Positions 37,147 through 48,431 of a stretch of 64,000 nucleotides of DNA are shown here, one piece after another; the stretch's first letter is position 1, and each line of letters opens with the position of its first letter. The translations under genes were made by a program, and so were the position numbers. The notes below the pieces were generated by a model. The model saw only the letters and a program-made list of their open reading frames with translations. It did not search any database and was not told the origin of the DNA. The DNA is taken from assembly GCA_003255065.1 (NCBI GenBank), contig QAOA01002080.1:415697-479696 (forward strand), given 5' to 3'. Source of the DNA: Cercis canadensis (lineage: Eukaryota; Streptophyta; Magnoliopsida; Fabales; Fabaceae).

Positions 37147-40100
37147 TTAGATGAGAGCTTTGACACCTTGCTGTTGCATCTCACAAAGTCTCCACATTAG
37201 GTAGATAGCATCTTCTCCACGATCTTCTAGATTCATTTGTTGTAAAGCCCACTTATAGAATACAATGTGGATGTTATCCTAGTAAAGAAAATAACAAAAA
37301 TACAATTAACTTCCTGACGAGCAGGGTTTCACTTAAAAAATAGCAAGACCATTTGCACATCTATCTTGTAAAAGAATAAATCATGTTATGTATAGCACTA
37401 AAATAAAGTCAAGCAGGTATCTCTATCTGCAGTGTTATCAAATTTTGAGCATGTCCTTAGCAGAGTAGTTTCACTACACAGAAGGATAATGCCCAACGGG
37501 GAAATGATTCAGCTTTAAGGTGTAACAATTACTAATTCAAAATGGGTATTCATGAGAAACTCCTAAAAGGTCAGTTAATTAGAATTCCATAGACAGCAGG
37601 CATATACAAAGCTGACAATAAACACCAAATAGAACTAGCAGCCTATCAGGATGCCAATTTGGATTTTAAGGTATTTCTTTAATGTTAATCCAATAATGCA
37701 AAAGACCAGTTTGGTTGATTCTAACTAATACATTCATAGAGTGTACATACTGGTTAGAAACTGATGCCATATGAGACTGTTAATTTGGATCATCCATTAA
37801 ACAAGACTGCAACAGCAAGGTATCCAAATATACGAGTATACCTGGTTTCTTTACTATCTTTTTATGCTCATTACCGCATCATCTTTCTATTAGCTAGGTG
37901 AGACCTAACAGAGCCTAAATGCCCCAACTTAAGACTAAAATTAACATCAAGGTCTAAAATATTAACATGGGAGGACAAAGAAGACTGAGATAGCAAGGTG
38001 ATATAATCCATCACATGAAGAAACAAACTACATCATATGCTTATATCTAATCATGACATTATAAAGCACTTGTCTCAAATGGAACTTTAAAGGAGAAACC
38101 AAGTTTTACTAATTCTATTTTTGTTAATATATATTATAAAAGTACATAAAAAGGCCAGCTGTATTTCAGCATTGCAGATTTTAGAATGTAAACAGTAAAA
38201 GCACACATCATTCACCTGGCTTCCTTCTGTTATTTTCCCATTTCTATCACGTACACAATAGACTTGCTGGGTTAGAAACTGTGAAAATTCATTGAAACAG
38301 GACCATCAGGACAAGCTTTTATTTCCAACACTTCAGAATAATATTGTAGGTTAGCAATGAACTTCTGGAAGAAAAAACTTATATACCTCTACGATGATTA
38401 TGGGAGAGGATTCCAACATCTTAACCTCTCTCATATTTGCCTCTCCTACATGCAGAATCTGCATTAAGAGTCAAATATTAGAAATAAATATTAATGAAAC
38501 CACAACTTTCAAATACATACTTCAATCTTCATTTGACTTTAAAAGAACGTTTCACTTCGCATAGCAGCTTTGAAAAAAGGTTGCATATTCTCAAATTTAA
38601 TACATTCTGAATAAGATATGAGATGAAGATAGGATAAACTTGTAACAAGGTATTACTAAAATCAGACCCCAAAGTCCTCCTACTATATTTCATTTGCATG
38701 ACTATACAGATTAAAATAGTAGACCAAAAAAACTAGTATGAAAAATAACCAAACAAACAAAAGTATGAGATAAGACAACTGAAAAATAAGAAGGTTTAGT
38801 ACTGGTTATATTGGATTAATCAAGACCATAATGGTGCTTGGACGAGTCCTGTGTCTCCATCCCCATCTCTTCACGCAAGTCAATTCAACATCATTGACAA
38901 GAAGCTCACATGGAGGGGGGAAGGGGAAGAAAGTAAGGATTAAACAAAAAAAAATAAACTTCATGTGATTTAGATAACATTTCTACCCTACTAACAATAT
39001 GATGTCATAAAAAACAGTTGTTCTTTATTATGTCTTATCATTCTGGACATGGAAACTATGTTTTATCAATATTTTATCTATCTGGTTGACCAGGATGAAT
39101 ATGGGGCCAAGAAGACAAGATCAGTTTGCTAAGGGAATTTTTCTTCATTTAACCCTTTCAAGTCTACTCCACAAAGTCAAGATAAACTGAAAGGAAAGTA
39201 ATTAAGTATGATCAATATATAATATGGAAGTATCGATGCTAAGATGTATTTGAAGTGGACACAAAGAAAGATTTGACAAATTTGCAATCTTACTTTGTTA
39301 TCAAAGAAGATACCATGACTTTGGTATGCTCTGTGCTCCGCTTTACAACGCTCAATGAGCCCAGGGCTACAATATTTCTTTAAAGTTTCAACATCTCCCT
39401 GCAGAATGACATTTAATTAAGAAATTATTAATGCACCCAAATGAAGTACAAACAGATTTATATCTTCTGCAAACAGGAAATATGATTCAAAAGCGCATAA
39501 AATAGCGCAGATTCTCCACTAGCTTAGCACAGACCTTGATGTAAGCATTAAGAACGGGTTTTATAGCTTCCTGAACTTCTGCCACAAATTCTGGTAATGA
39601 GAACTCACTAATTCATGCAACCATTACAAAGCAAGAAAACAAAATGTTAAATACTATGATAGAGATGAAATTAAGATTTTGAGAGAAAAAGCAAAAGGCT
39701 TGAGACCATACGGATCCCGTTGACGTATTTCCTTGTATGATATTGCAGCATCTGACTCTTGAAACATACTGTCGTTAATACTGTAAAAGGAGCATGGCAA
39801 ATAGGATTACACTTTACGCCATACATTACAATTAGACTGTAACCAGTCAAATTTGACATCATGAATTACTGTTTAGGCTATAAACAGTGACTCAGTAATT
39901 TTGAGAACGTGTGAGAGAAACTTGGGCATACTCTTGTATTTTGTGAATAATGGGGTTGTCACTAGTCTCGTATCTGTCCCGCAAGTCTTCTACAATCTGT
40001 CAGTTGTAAAACACACATAAAAGTTGATTAGGAAGTCAAATATGAGATTTCGATACCAAGACCATTGCATTATCTCACATGTCACAACTACTTTGTGGAT

Positions 40101-41035
40101 GAAAGTAAAACATGCTACAGAATATAGAACTACAGAACCCTAACCAAAAAAAAAAATATTTTGGGAGAATAAAGAACATCAGGAGTGAAACATACCTCTT
40201 GGCCTTTTGTCTTCACAGGGTCGCTATACTGTACAAATCGCTTGGTTATAGGAAGGCCTTTCATCTAAATGAAAAAGTAGAGAAGAAGATATCTTAATGG
40301 AGAAACTTTTACAGCCATACATTGTGGAAAGAACTGCTGATTTAAGTTACCTTCTCCTTGAATTGCTCCCACTTCTTATTCCATCTTGATTGCTTTGAGG
40401 GCACAATAACAAGTTCTGTTCTTGTACTTTTTTCACCACTCCATGCGGTAGGAACATGCCTTCTCCTGGTTGGATTACCACTTAACTCCTCTTTTACCAT
40501 GTCATATCCTTTCTTGGCTATGTCAGCTAACTTAGCTTCCTTCAATTTATGGAAGGGGGAAGAAATGTTTGACTTAAATTTGCCAAAATATGAATCTGTA
40601 GAAGTACTAGACCCAAATTGCTCATGTTTCTCTTCCTCAGATGATCTCTGGCTTCCGTGTTTTAAATCAGCATCCTGTTCAGCAGAAGAACCAGCTGATC
40701 CCGAAGAATTCTGCTTTCCTTCCTCAGATGACTTCTGGCTTCCTTGGTTTGCATCAGCATCCTTTTCAGCAGAAGAACCAGTTGATCCCGAAGAATTCTG
40801 CTCTCTGATCCCCAAAGTTTCTTTCATCTGAATTACACAACAAAATAATATCAATAAGCCGGTCAAGTGTCAACCCATGTCACTGGCTGATACATAAATC
40901 ATGAACAGACCTCTGCAGCCGTAGCTGAAATCTTCTCTTTAACATCGCTAGAGACCTGCCAAAAGTAATTATTACCAATAGAATTATATTAGACATCAGA
41001 CATGTCAGTTAATTAAGGGAAGACCAAAAGAAAGG

Positions 41036-41076
<41 letters not shown>

Positions 41077-42244
41077 AAAAAGGAAGGATCAGAGAATGAA
41101 ATATCTTGCCAAAAAGGCAAAACATGAGCAATAATATAACTGTATTGGAAATGAATTTTTTCTGACAATTAGTTTTAATTGCTGAGTCACTTGTTTGAAG
41201 AACAGCTGTACTTAAAGATGAATTTTGATTATACCTTCTTTGCCACAGCTTCAGCTTCTGTCCACACATCATCCACCCGTTTGTACAGCTGCTCAGTTTT
41301 CTGCTTTGTTCTGCATTCGCCATTTCACCATCTCAGGCCCTCCATTGAAGTGTCCACCCAGCCTTGACATACAAAAGTATGTCTCAGCCTATTAAATAAT
41401 AACTTAGAAAATAAGCAGTGCACTACGGCCACTACAATACAAAATTTACCTAACTTTCAGCTCTTCTTTTGCCCCTTGTAGCTCCTCCGCTTTCTCCTTC
41501 AACTCCTTCACAGACTGCTGGAATTCTGGATTTCTACAACCATGGAGAGATAAGCCAGTTACTCTCATAAGAAAAAGGGAATAGAACCTCGTGAAGGATC
41601 AAGACAAGAAGAATATACTTATATACAAGACAATGACACACATAAACAGGTGTTTCTTACGCTAGTGTTTGGTTGTTTCAAAAGGTGAAGGTGGATGCAT
41701 TGCGTTGGACATAGATAATTCACGTTATGAACTTTCATATCTCAATTAAACTATAACACCCTTGATCCAATGAAAAAAAAAATGATAACTTAAATCACAA
41801 AAAAGTTAAAAACTTTCAACTACCACCTTCACATTTATGCCGCCATTGTTAAGCAATGCTGGATAACGGAAAGCAAAGTTTAAAAATAGTATGGTTAGGC
41901 ACATAATTTGCACGAATAACTAAAAAGAACTAAATTACCTTTCAGCTTCGCCTTTTATTTTCTTAGAGAATTCATTGAAGACGCTATATCTACGTGAACT
42001 CGAAAACCTATCTGCTGAAAGCAAACGCAATCTCGTACTCGAAGCCTTTAATGACAACTCCCAACAAGTAAGAATGGTCAATAAAAATATAGCCAAATAT
42101 TTAAAGAAATTTTTATTGTGTAAAGGGGGAAAAAACACAAATTTTGGTAACATTATGCAAAGAACGAACCTGCGGAGATGTTAACTGAACAAAAGGAGAT
42201 CGTTTGGACAGTAATAAATCACGAACCAGCTTTCTGCTTGCCAT
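37147..42244 (-). CDS. TIM44: Mitochondrial import inner membrane translocase subunit TIM44
   Basis: Fourteen exons on the reverse strand: 42244-42170, 42057-41939, 41533-41450, 41310-41235, 40955-40911, 40827-40351, 40264-40196, 39996-39932, 39780-39707, 39605-39535, 39398-39294, 38458-38387, 38278-38216 and 37278-37147. Phases agree and give 508 residues. A basic, Arg/Ser-rich start ([15 protein letters not shown]) is a likely mitochondrial presequence. A coiled-coil region follows ([20 protein letters not shown]), then a serine-rich linker, then the C-terminal Tim44 domain ([56 protein letters not shown], and a final QQQGVKALI). TIM44 anchors mtHsp70 at the TIM23 channel in the matrix. The acceptor before VLSLPEF is the least certain junction. 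Exon 6 carries an internal 29-residue duplication. Confidence 0.93.
41036..41074. repeat. Poly-A tract in TIM44 intron
   Basis: An almost pure A run of about 38 bases between coding exons 4 and 5. On the coding strand it is poly-T. Confidence 0.9.
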
Positions 42245-43486
42245 TGAAAGGCTCAAACTTTCTTCGCGACAATTTCGTCCTAATTCTTTTTTTCTCTCGG
42301 GAAAATTTTCTTTAGCCTGTTCGCCAATAAATATCAGCTTCAGCTAGTACAGGTTTCTGGTTATCTTTTACTTTAGTAAGAAGAAAGCGAGGAAGGAGAA
42401 AAAGGCGAAGCACGAAAACTTCGCAATACATGAGTCCTGCGCGGTCTAGGGTTGTTCAGAACTCAGAACAGAAGCCATGATCCACAAGTTCAAGATGGCT
42501 CAGCCCAAGCCCTAATTCGGCGTTTGAGCCCATAAAAAAGCCCAGCCCAATAGAACTCAGAGCTACGCGTTCTTATTTATTTTAGTAGCAAACAAAAAGG
42601 CGAGTTAAGAGGGTGAAAAATTTTATTTTGAAAAAACATAATTAAGGTTTTGCTTCCTGTAAAAAAAAAAAAAAAAATACACAATGAAAATAGACACCTT
42701 AACATCTGGTTCCTATAACGTTACTATACTCGTAAAATCATTGGCATTTTAAATCATGAATGGATAAGAGCTAATATGTGTGAAATATATTATTACTAGT
42801 TATGCAGTCTGAATTTTTTAAAATAAAAGACATTATAATTTAAAAAATGAGAGAATGAGAAACATGAAATATGGCTCTAGGGGTGTCATGTCATCCTTTT
42901 ATTTGTATATTTTTTTTATTGGAAGTTTTTTTCATATTAAAAAAGTATGTGATATTTTTTTTGATGTGATAACACCACAATTAACTATTGATATAAAAAT
43001 ATAATATTTAATTTTGTGCCTCGTAGAATCTCCTATTTTATTTGTACATATTTATATTATAATTAAATACACAAACCTAAATAATTGTGATTGTATTTTT
43101 TTTTTTTTAATTGAACGCTGCATATGGATAACTTATCCTCTTTCAAAAATTGATTGCCCCTCATCTTAACAAGAGTTCATTCGGAGACCTCAATGATGAA
43201 AGTCCAAAGAACCCACCATTAGGTGTGGCATGAGACATTTGTGATTGTATCTTCGACTTAAAAAGAGAAAAGAAAAAATTTGGCAATATTGAATTGAAAG
43301 AACAAAAATGTATCCAGTTGCAGAATTATAGAAGTAGTGTTACCCAGATAGCACGAAATGGCAGTTGGCACTCAAAATGATAAGAGGTAGAGATAAATTA
43401 AAAAGACTAGTTATAATTATAAAGAAAGGAAAGAAATGAGTAAAATATAAGTTTGCAATTTGTTCCAAAGATAAGAAAAAGATATA
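42245..43486. other. TIM44 promoter and AT-rich spacer
   Basis: The TIM44 upstream region has GCCCA-type motifs near 42507-42550, then AT-rich spacer to the next stop codon. No gene is supported. Confidence 0.5.
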
Positions 43487-44021
43487 TCAATTACAAGCGT
43501 GATTAGCCAAGGAGAAACGGTTGGCTTGAGAGGCAGCTGCTGCGTCGGACACTAATGCCTGTATTAATAAAGTCTTAACCTGCCAAGGAGAGTAGGGGAA
43601 CGGGTTTCTGGCGTAGGAGTTTAGCAGAGCAGCACTGGCCTCCTTCAACAACCTACCGAATGGGTTCTCCTCGTCGTTCCTCGCCGTCGCTTCCAGCAAT
43701 GTCAGATCAGATCTGTACCGTTCATACGCCCGAGAACCAAACACCTTCGAAACCGTTGATGTCTCCGGCACCATCCTCGGCCACGCTTCTCTCCTCCCGC
43801 TCCAGAACCTTCAACACAACAATTAAACAAATGAATTTGGATTTGACTAAAATCAAACTAAAAAACAAGACAAGAGAAGAGAGATGTTACTGTGGAGTGC
43901 ATCTTCCTCTGGTTCTGGGAAAAAGGAAGCCTGGCCTCACATTTTGAGATTGAGATGCCACTGATTGGGAAGCTGAGAGTACAAGACAAAATAGAACACC
44001 CAGTAATGAAGGCCTCCTCAT
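43487..44021 (-). CDS. Small secreted PDF1-related protein
   Basis: Two exons on the reverse strand, 44021-43891 and 43808-43487, give 150 residues. The first exon codes a signal peptide (MRRPSLLGVLFCLVLSASQS, cleavage likely near SVAS-QS) and RTRGRCTP. The second starts QFWSGRREAWPRMVPETSTV. The C-terminal half, RNDEENPFGRLLKEASAALL followed by NSYARNPFPYSPWQVKTLL and AAASQANRFSLANHAC, resembles the C-terminal domain of PROTODERMAL FACTOR 1-type proteins (RNDGYGALLREGTASLLNS). The Pro-rich repeats of true PDF1 are absent. An extracellular, possibly wall-associated, role is inferred. Name and function are tentative; the gene structure is good because both splice sites and the split Gln codon agree. 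Confidence 0.75.
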
Positions 44022-45430
44022 CTTCCACCTCAAAAACAAACAAACACACTAAATTTGAACTTCCATTTCGCAGTATCTGGATCTGAGTCACTTCTCCTAT
44101 TTGATTCTACTCTTCAACACTGCTCTGCTCAGCTCAGCTGTCCTCTTTATTGGAACAAGTGAAATTCTTGTTTATCCATCTTTCTGGGCCTCTGACTCTG
44201 GATCTCCTTATGAAGGGCATAGAGCCCAATACAATTTTGGGTTGCTACAATCAATACAGCCCACGAAAGACTATTCTTTTCAGATTGGGATTCAATTAAA
44301 TTCGTAGCCCAAAAGGGGCAAAATAATTGCTTGTGATTGATTGATAGACACGCCAACGATCTACACGTTGGTGTCAATTTTCAATAATTTATAATCTATA
44401 GACCTAAAAAAATTCTATAATCTACCTTTTTTCACATGTAAAATTATTTTCTTAATTTTACTAATTAAAACTACTATTAATAAATTTTTTTTAGAATCAG
44501 TTATAATAATAAAAAATAAAAGAAACAAATTAATATGCATGTTTGTACACACTAGCGAGTGTGACATTCATAATTTTTACCAATTATTTTCACAATTAAT
44601 GTTTTGTTCACGTCTATATAACATAACATATTTTATGTGCTAATTTCTGTTTCAAAGGCATATACGGCCACATACTAACAAATTTTGTTATGCATTTAGG
44701 AGGGGAAACTTTTTTTTTGAATCCTATTAATTTGTTGTTTTATATAGGTTATTTCCTTTTTCATGAGAAGTAGTTTATCCATAAAATGAACATATATAAT
44801 AGACATGAAAGACTTATTTTTATCTATTTATACGAGTTTCACACCAAATATTCAAGTTACGAAGTTGCTTTTGAGAAGGATGAGAAAAGCAATACACAGA
44901 CACCTGGGGAGGTTTCTGATGCTAAACGCCTAAAATAAATTGGTTTGCTTGTCATGAAGAGCAGCGTTTGTTTCCGATAGAGAATGTTTTCCTGCTTCTT
45001 CATTCTGTGAACGACAACTAGCTCGTTTTGTTTATTCAACACCGGGGGTATTTTAAAACTCTCACTGCCTTGTCGATTCACGTGGTCCACAAATGCATTC
45101 GAAGCCATCAAAATATATCATGTGCTATGTCTTACGCTCTTTATCCCCAATTTTATTTGTGAAATCAGCTCGTGTCAATATCTCAATTATAGCCCTTTCA
45201 CGGCATTCATTTGTGCAGTTGCTAGTTGCTAACTTGCTACGTAATCATATGGTAGTGCATTGTTCTTGATATGCATGAAACCTACTAAAACAAATGCCAT
45301 AATATTAAAAACAGTCTCTGATATGACAGAGGTAGTCAATTATTGCTGATCATCCTTCATATCATGCTCTGAATATTATTAAGCCCCCTGCCCCACCAAA
45401 ATCAATTGAGGTGTAATTGTTAAAGGGTTT
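44022..45430. other. Intergenic region upstream of 11S globulin 1
   Basis: AT-rich, with no supported gene. An 84-codon reverse frame at 44857-45111 is not recognised and has no supporting context. Confidence 0.45.
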
Positions 45431-45458
45431 GATCGCCATGCAAGCTGCACTATGTGTC
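45431..45458 (+). promoter_or_regulatory. Legumin box with RY element, globulin 1
   Basis: CCATGCAAGCTGC with flanking bases closely matches the centre of the legumin box (consensus core CCATGCAAGCTGCAGAATGTC). The RY core CATGCA at 45437-45442 is the target of B3 seed regulators such as ABI3, FUS3 and LEC2. It lies about 80 bp upstream of the TATA box, the usual place in 11S genes. Confidence 0.85.
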
Positions 45459-45483
45459 TTGCAATTCCTTACCCACCCTCTCT

Positions 45484-45490
45484 ACGTGTC
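45484..45490 (+). promoter_or_regulatory. ABRE-like ACGTGTC, globulin 1
   Basis: ACGTGTC, an ABA-response element core recognised by bZIP factors, lies between the legumin box and the TATA box. The combination of RY and ABRE is typical of maturation-phase seed promoters. Confidence 0.5.
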
Positions 45491-45514
45491 TCTCCTTCAA
45501 TCCCTCTTCTCTCG

Positions 45515-45520
45515 TATAAA
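45515..45520 (+). promoter_or_regulatory. TATA box, globulin 1
   Basis: TATAAA 53 bp upstream of the start codon, followed by an AC-rich leader. Confidence 0.8.
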
Positions 45521-45572
45521 TTCCAATGCATTAACTTCACCCCCATAGCTACACCACAACACCAACCAAAAA

Positions 45573-47216
45573 ATGGCTAAGCCTTTGCTCTTCTTACTCT
45601 CACTCTGCTTTCTTTTGCTCTTAGTCAATCACTGTCTCGCGCTCCGTCACAAAAGCAGACTGGGAGGGCAGCGATCCCAGTTGGAAGAGTGCCAACTTGA
45701 CAAGCTTGAAGCCCTTGAACCCGATTATCGTATCGAATCAGAAGGTGGTGTGACCGAGTCATGGAACCATGACCACAAGCTCCTTCGCTGCGCTGGTGTC
45801 ACACTCATTCGCCGTACCATCAAACCCAAAGGCCTTGTCTTACCGTCTTACACCAACGCTCCCCAAATGCTCTACTTTGTACGAGGTAATGGAAAAATTA
45901 TTAATGTTATAAACCTACAACTTCGAACTCATTTTGTTTTGGTGTAAATGCATAGGAAGAGCCATTCAGGGGATGACCATATTTCCTTCGTGTCCCGAGT
46001 CGTTTGAAGAACCTGAAGAATCTGGGCAAGGATTCAGAGAGCAACATCAGAAGGTGCATGAAGTTGGAGCAGGGGACATCATTGCCATACCTGCCGGAAT
46101 AGGTTATTGGTTCTACAACGTCGGCGATACCCCACTTGTTGTCGTTATCCTCCTTGACACCAGTAACGTTGACAATCAGCTAGATCGAAACCCAAGAGTA
46201 AGAAATTACGAGTTTTAACAACTTATTTAGATATATATTAACACACCATATCCATATATACTAAAATTGTAGGGCTTGACTGTAATGTGAATGTATATAT
46301 TTGTGCTATAGAGATTCTATCTTGCTGGGAACCCAGAAGACGAACATGGGCAAGTACAAGGGCGTGGTTGTGGAGAGAGCTCTGGGAGAAACGTGTTTAG
46401 TGGAATTGACGAAGAGTTGTTGGCTGAAATTTACGGTGTGAGCGTAGAGACAGTGAGGAAGATAAAAGGTGCAGATGATCCCAGAAAGAACATTGTGATA
46501 GTCGAGGAAGGACTGGATGTTGTGAGGCCAGAACCAGGGCAACGAGTAGGACATGGTGAGAATGGGCTTGAGGAGACCATATGCACCCTCAGAGTTAGAG
46601 AGAACGTGGGTAGCCCCGCACGTGCTGATATCTACACCCCACATGCTGGTCGAATTGCCACTCTCAACAACATCAAGCTCCCAATCCTCGCTGACCTCCA
46701 ACTCAGCGCTGAGAGAGGCGTACTTTACAAAGTAATTAATTATTAATGATGTAATATATATCCAATAATTTTTTAAGTTAATTTGTGTGGTGTTGACTGA
46801 TAATATATATATATATGCAGAATGGTGTTTATGTGCCACATTGGAACCTGAATGCCCACAGTGTAGTGTATGTGACGGGTGGGCGTGGACGAGTTCAAGT
46901 GGTGGATAACAAAGGGAAAAGTGTGTTTGACAGGGAGATGGAAGAGGGTCAAGTGGTGGTGATTCCTCAGAACTTTGCGGTGGTGAAACAGGCAGTTGGT
47001 GAACAAGGGTTTGAATGGATAGCTTTCAAGACGGCAGAGAATGCTATGATTAACCCTCTAGTGGGACGAGACTCCGCCATTAGAGCTCTGCCTGTGGATG
47101 TTATTATGAAGATATACCGAGTTAGTAGAGAGGAAGCTCAGAGTCTCAAGGAAGCAAGGGACCAGACATTTTTATTTAGCTTACCTTCTCACTCTCGGAT
47201 TAGGGCTGAGGCTTGA
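45573..47216 (+). CDS. 11S seed storage globulin (legumin type), gene 1, intact
   Basis: Four exons, 45573-45885, 45956-46197, 46312-46731 and 46821-47216, with the canonical 11S intron positions, give 456 residues. The signal peptide [20 protein letters not shown] is followed by [20 protein letters not shown] of the acidic chain. Two cupin barrels are present ([20 protein letters not shown] in the second). The processing site is N269-G270 in [10 protein letters not shown], where vacuolar processing enzyme cuts between the acidic and basic chains, and the Cys in ETIC is the interchain disulphide partner. The variable region before it is very short, and an extra Cys occurs in GRGCGESS. Expected to be stored as hexamers in protein-storage vacuoles of the seed. 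11S globulins are common food allergens in seeds and nuts. Confidence 0.96.
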
Positions 47217-48431
47217 TGTCCGTGTTCAATGCCATATGTCATGTAATGTAATATGATTTCGTTAGGGTAGAGAATAAGAAAGGCCTTATATATATGATGC
47301 CTTATCTTCATGCTATATGACCTGGCAGGAAGGATGTGCTAATTACTGGGTTTTAATTTAGCATATCACTACTACTAATACTACTACTAGTCCCTCGTGT
47401 TAAATTATGCCTTCCCTTTTCAATTTGTTATGGCTTTAACTGGTGCATCGGAGTATTTAAAGAGATCCATATTGGTTGGGCTAATCCAATATCTATGCAT
47501 TGATATCCTTTGTATAGGCACTTAGTGAACCATCACTGGTCCTAATATTATTGGGCTCTCAGCCATGTCTGTTGACCCTAAACCATTAACATGAATGGGG
47601 TATATATCATATGTCAGTCAATTCCTACTTTTTGCTACTTGTTATAGTAGGCAAATATAGTGGTGCCATTTTAAGTTAAAGTAGGAACCACTCGTAAGAT
47701 ATATATTTTCTACTTGTTTGATAATTGAAAACGAGCATACTGATTTTGCAATCCCTTTTTGATTGATATTTGTAATTAATCCTATACGCTTACCATAATT
47801 CATGATAATTAAGATAAACTACAGTATTACATGTTGTGATTTATGTACAAAAAAATTAATCCTACAGAATTACATATAATTGCTTGATATATACTTCGAA
47901 GTTTCAAACTCTTTTTGGAGGTTTATAATTGCTTGATAGTTCCAGCTTCAAACGCCGTCAACATTGCCAAGGAGCCCGCAAGTGTGGCAAGTTGCATTCC
48001 TAATTTCCAATGGTTTAATATAAATTATGAATATAAAAAAAAATGAAATCATAAAATTATAAGGAAATGATTGAAACGTATATTTTATAAATGGACATTC
48101 TACCAAAATATATTACTTGGAAATTCTGAAGTACATGATTGATATAATAATTAATTAAGGTGCTCTTTATTAAATAGAATAGAAATTAAACTTGAATATA
48201 TTAGTTGTTGTATTGTATCATAGGAATCGGATGGGGTACAATCAATATTATAGAAGCTCCTTCGGGGAAAGTGAATATACTTTCGTTTTATTAAGGGTAC
48301 AACATTACAAACTCTTAAGTGGGGAAACTCGCCACTTACTAGTACACATAAGGAGGCTCAGGCACATAAGGCCATATTTATTTCTACTATTCCTACCAAC
48401 CAAAGCTATATTACATGACATCCGCAGCCAT
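47217..48431. other. Spacer between convergent globulin genes 1 and 2
   Basis: 3' flanks of two 11S genes that face each other. AT-rich, with no supported gene. The forward frame at 48192-48695 is antisense to the last exon of globulin 2. Confidence 0.5.

Noticed and set aside
44857..45111. 84-codon reverse frame upstream of globulin 1
   Set aside because: No recognised domain, no splice partners and no promoter context. Length is within chance for this composition.
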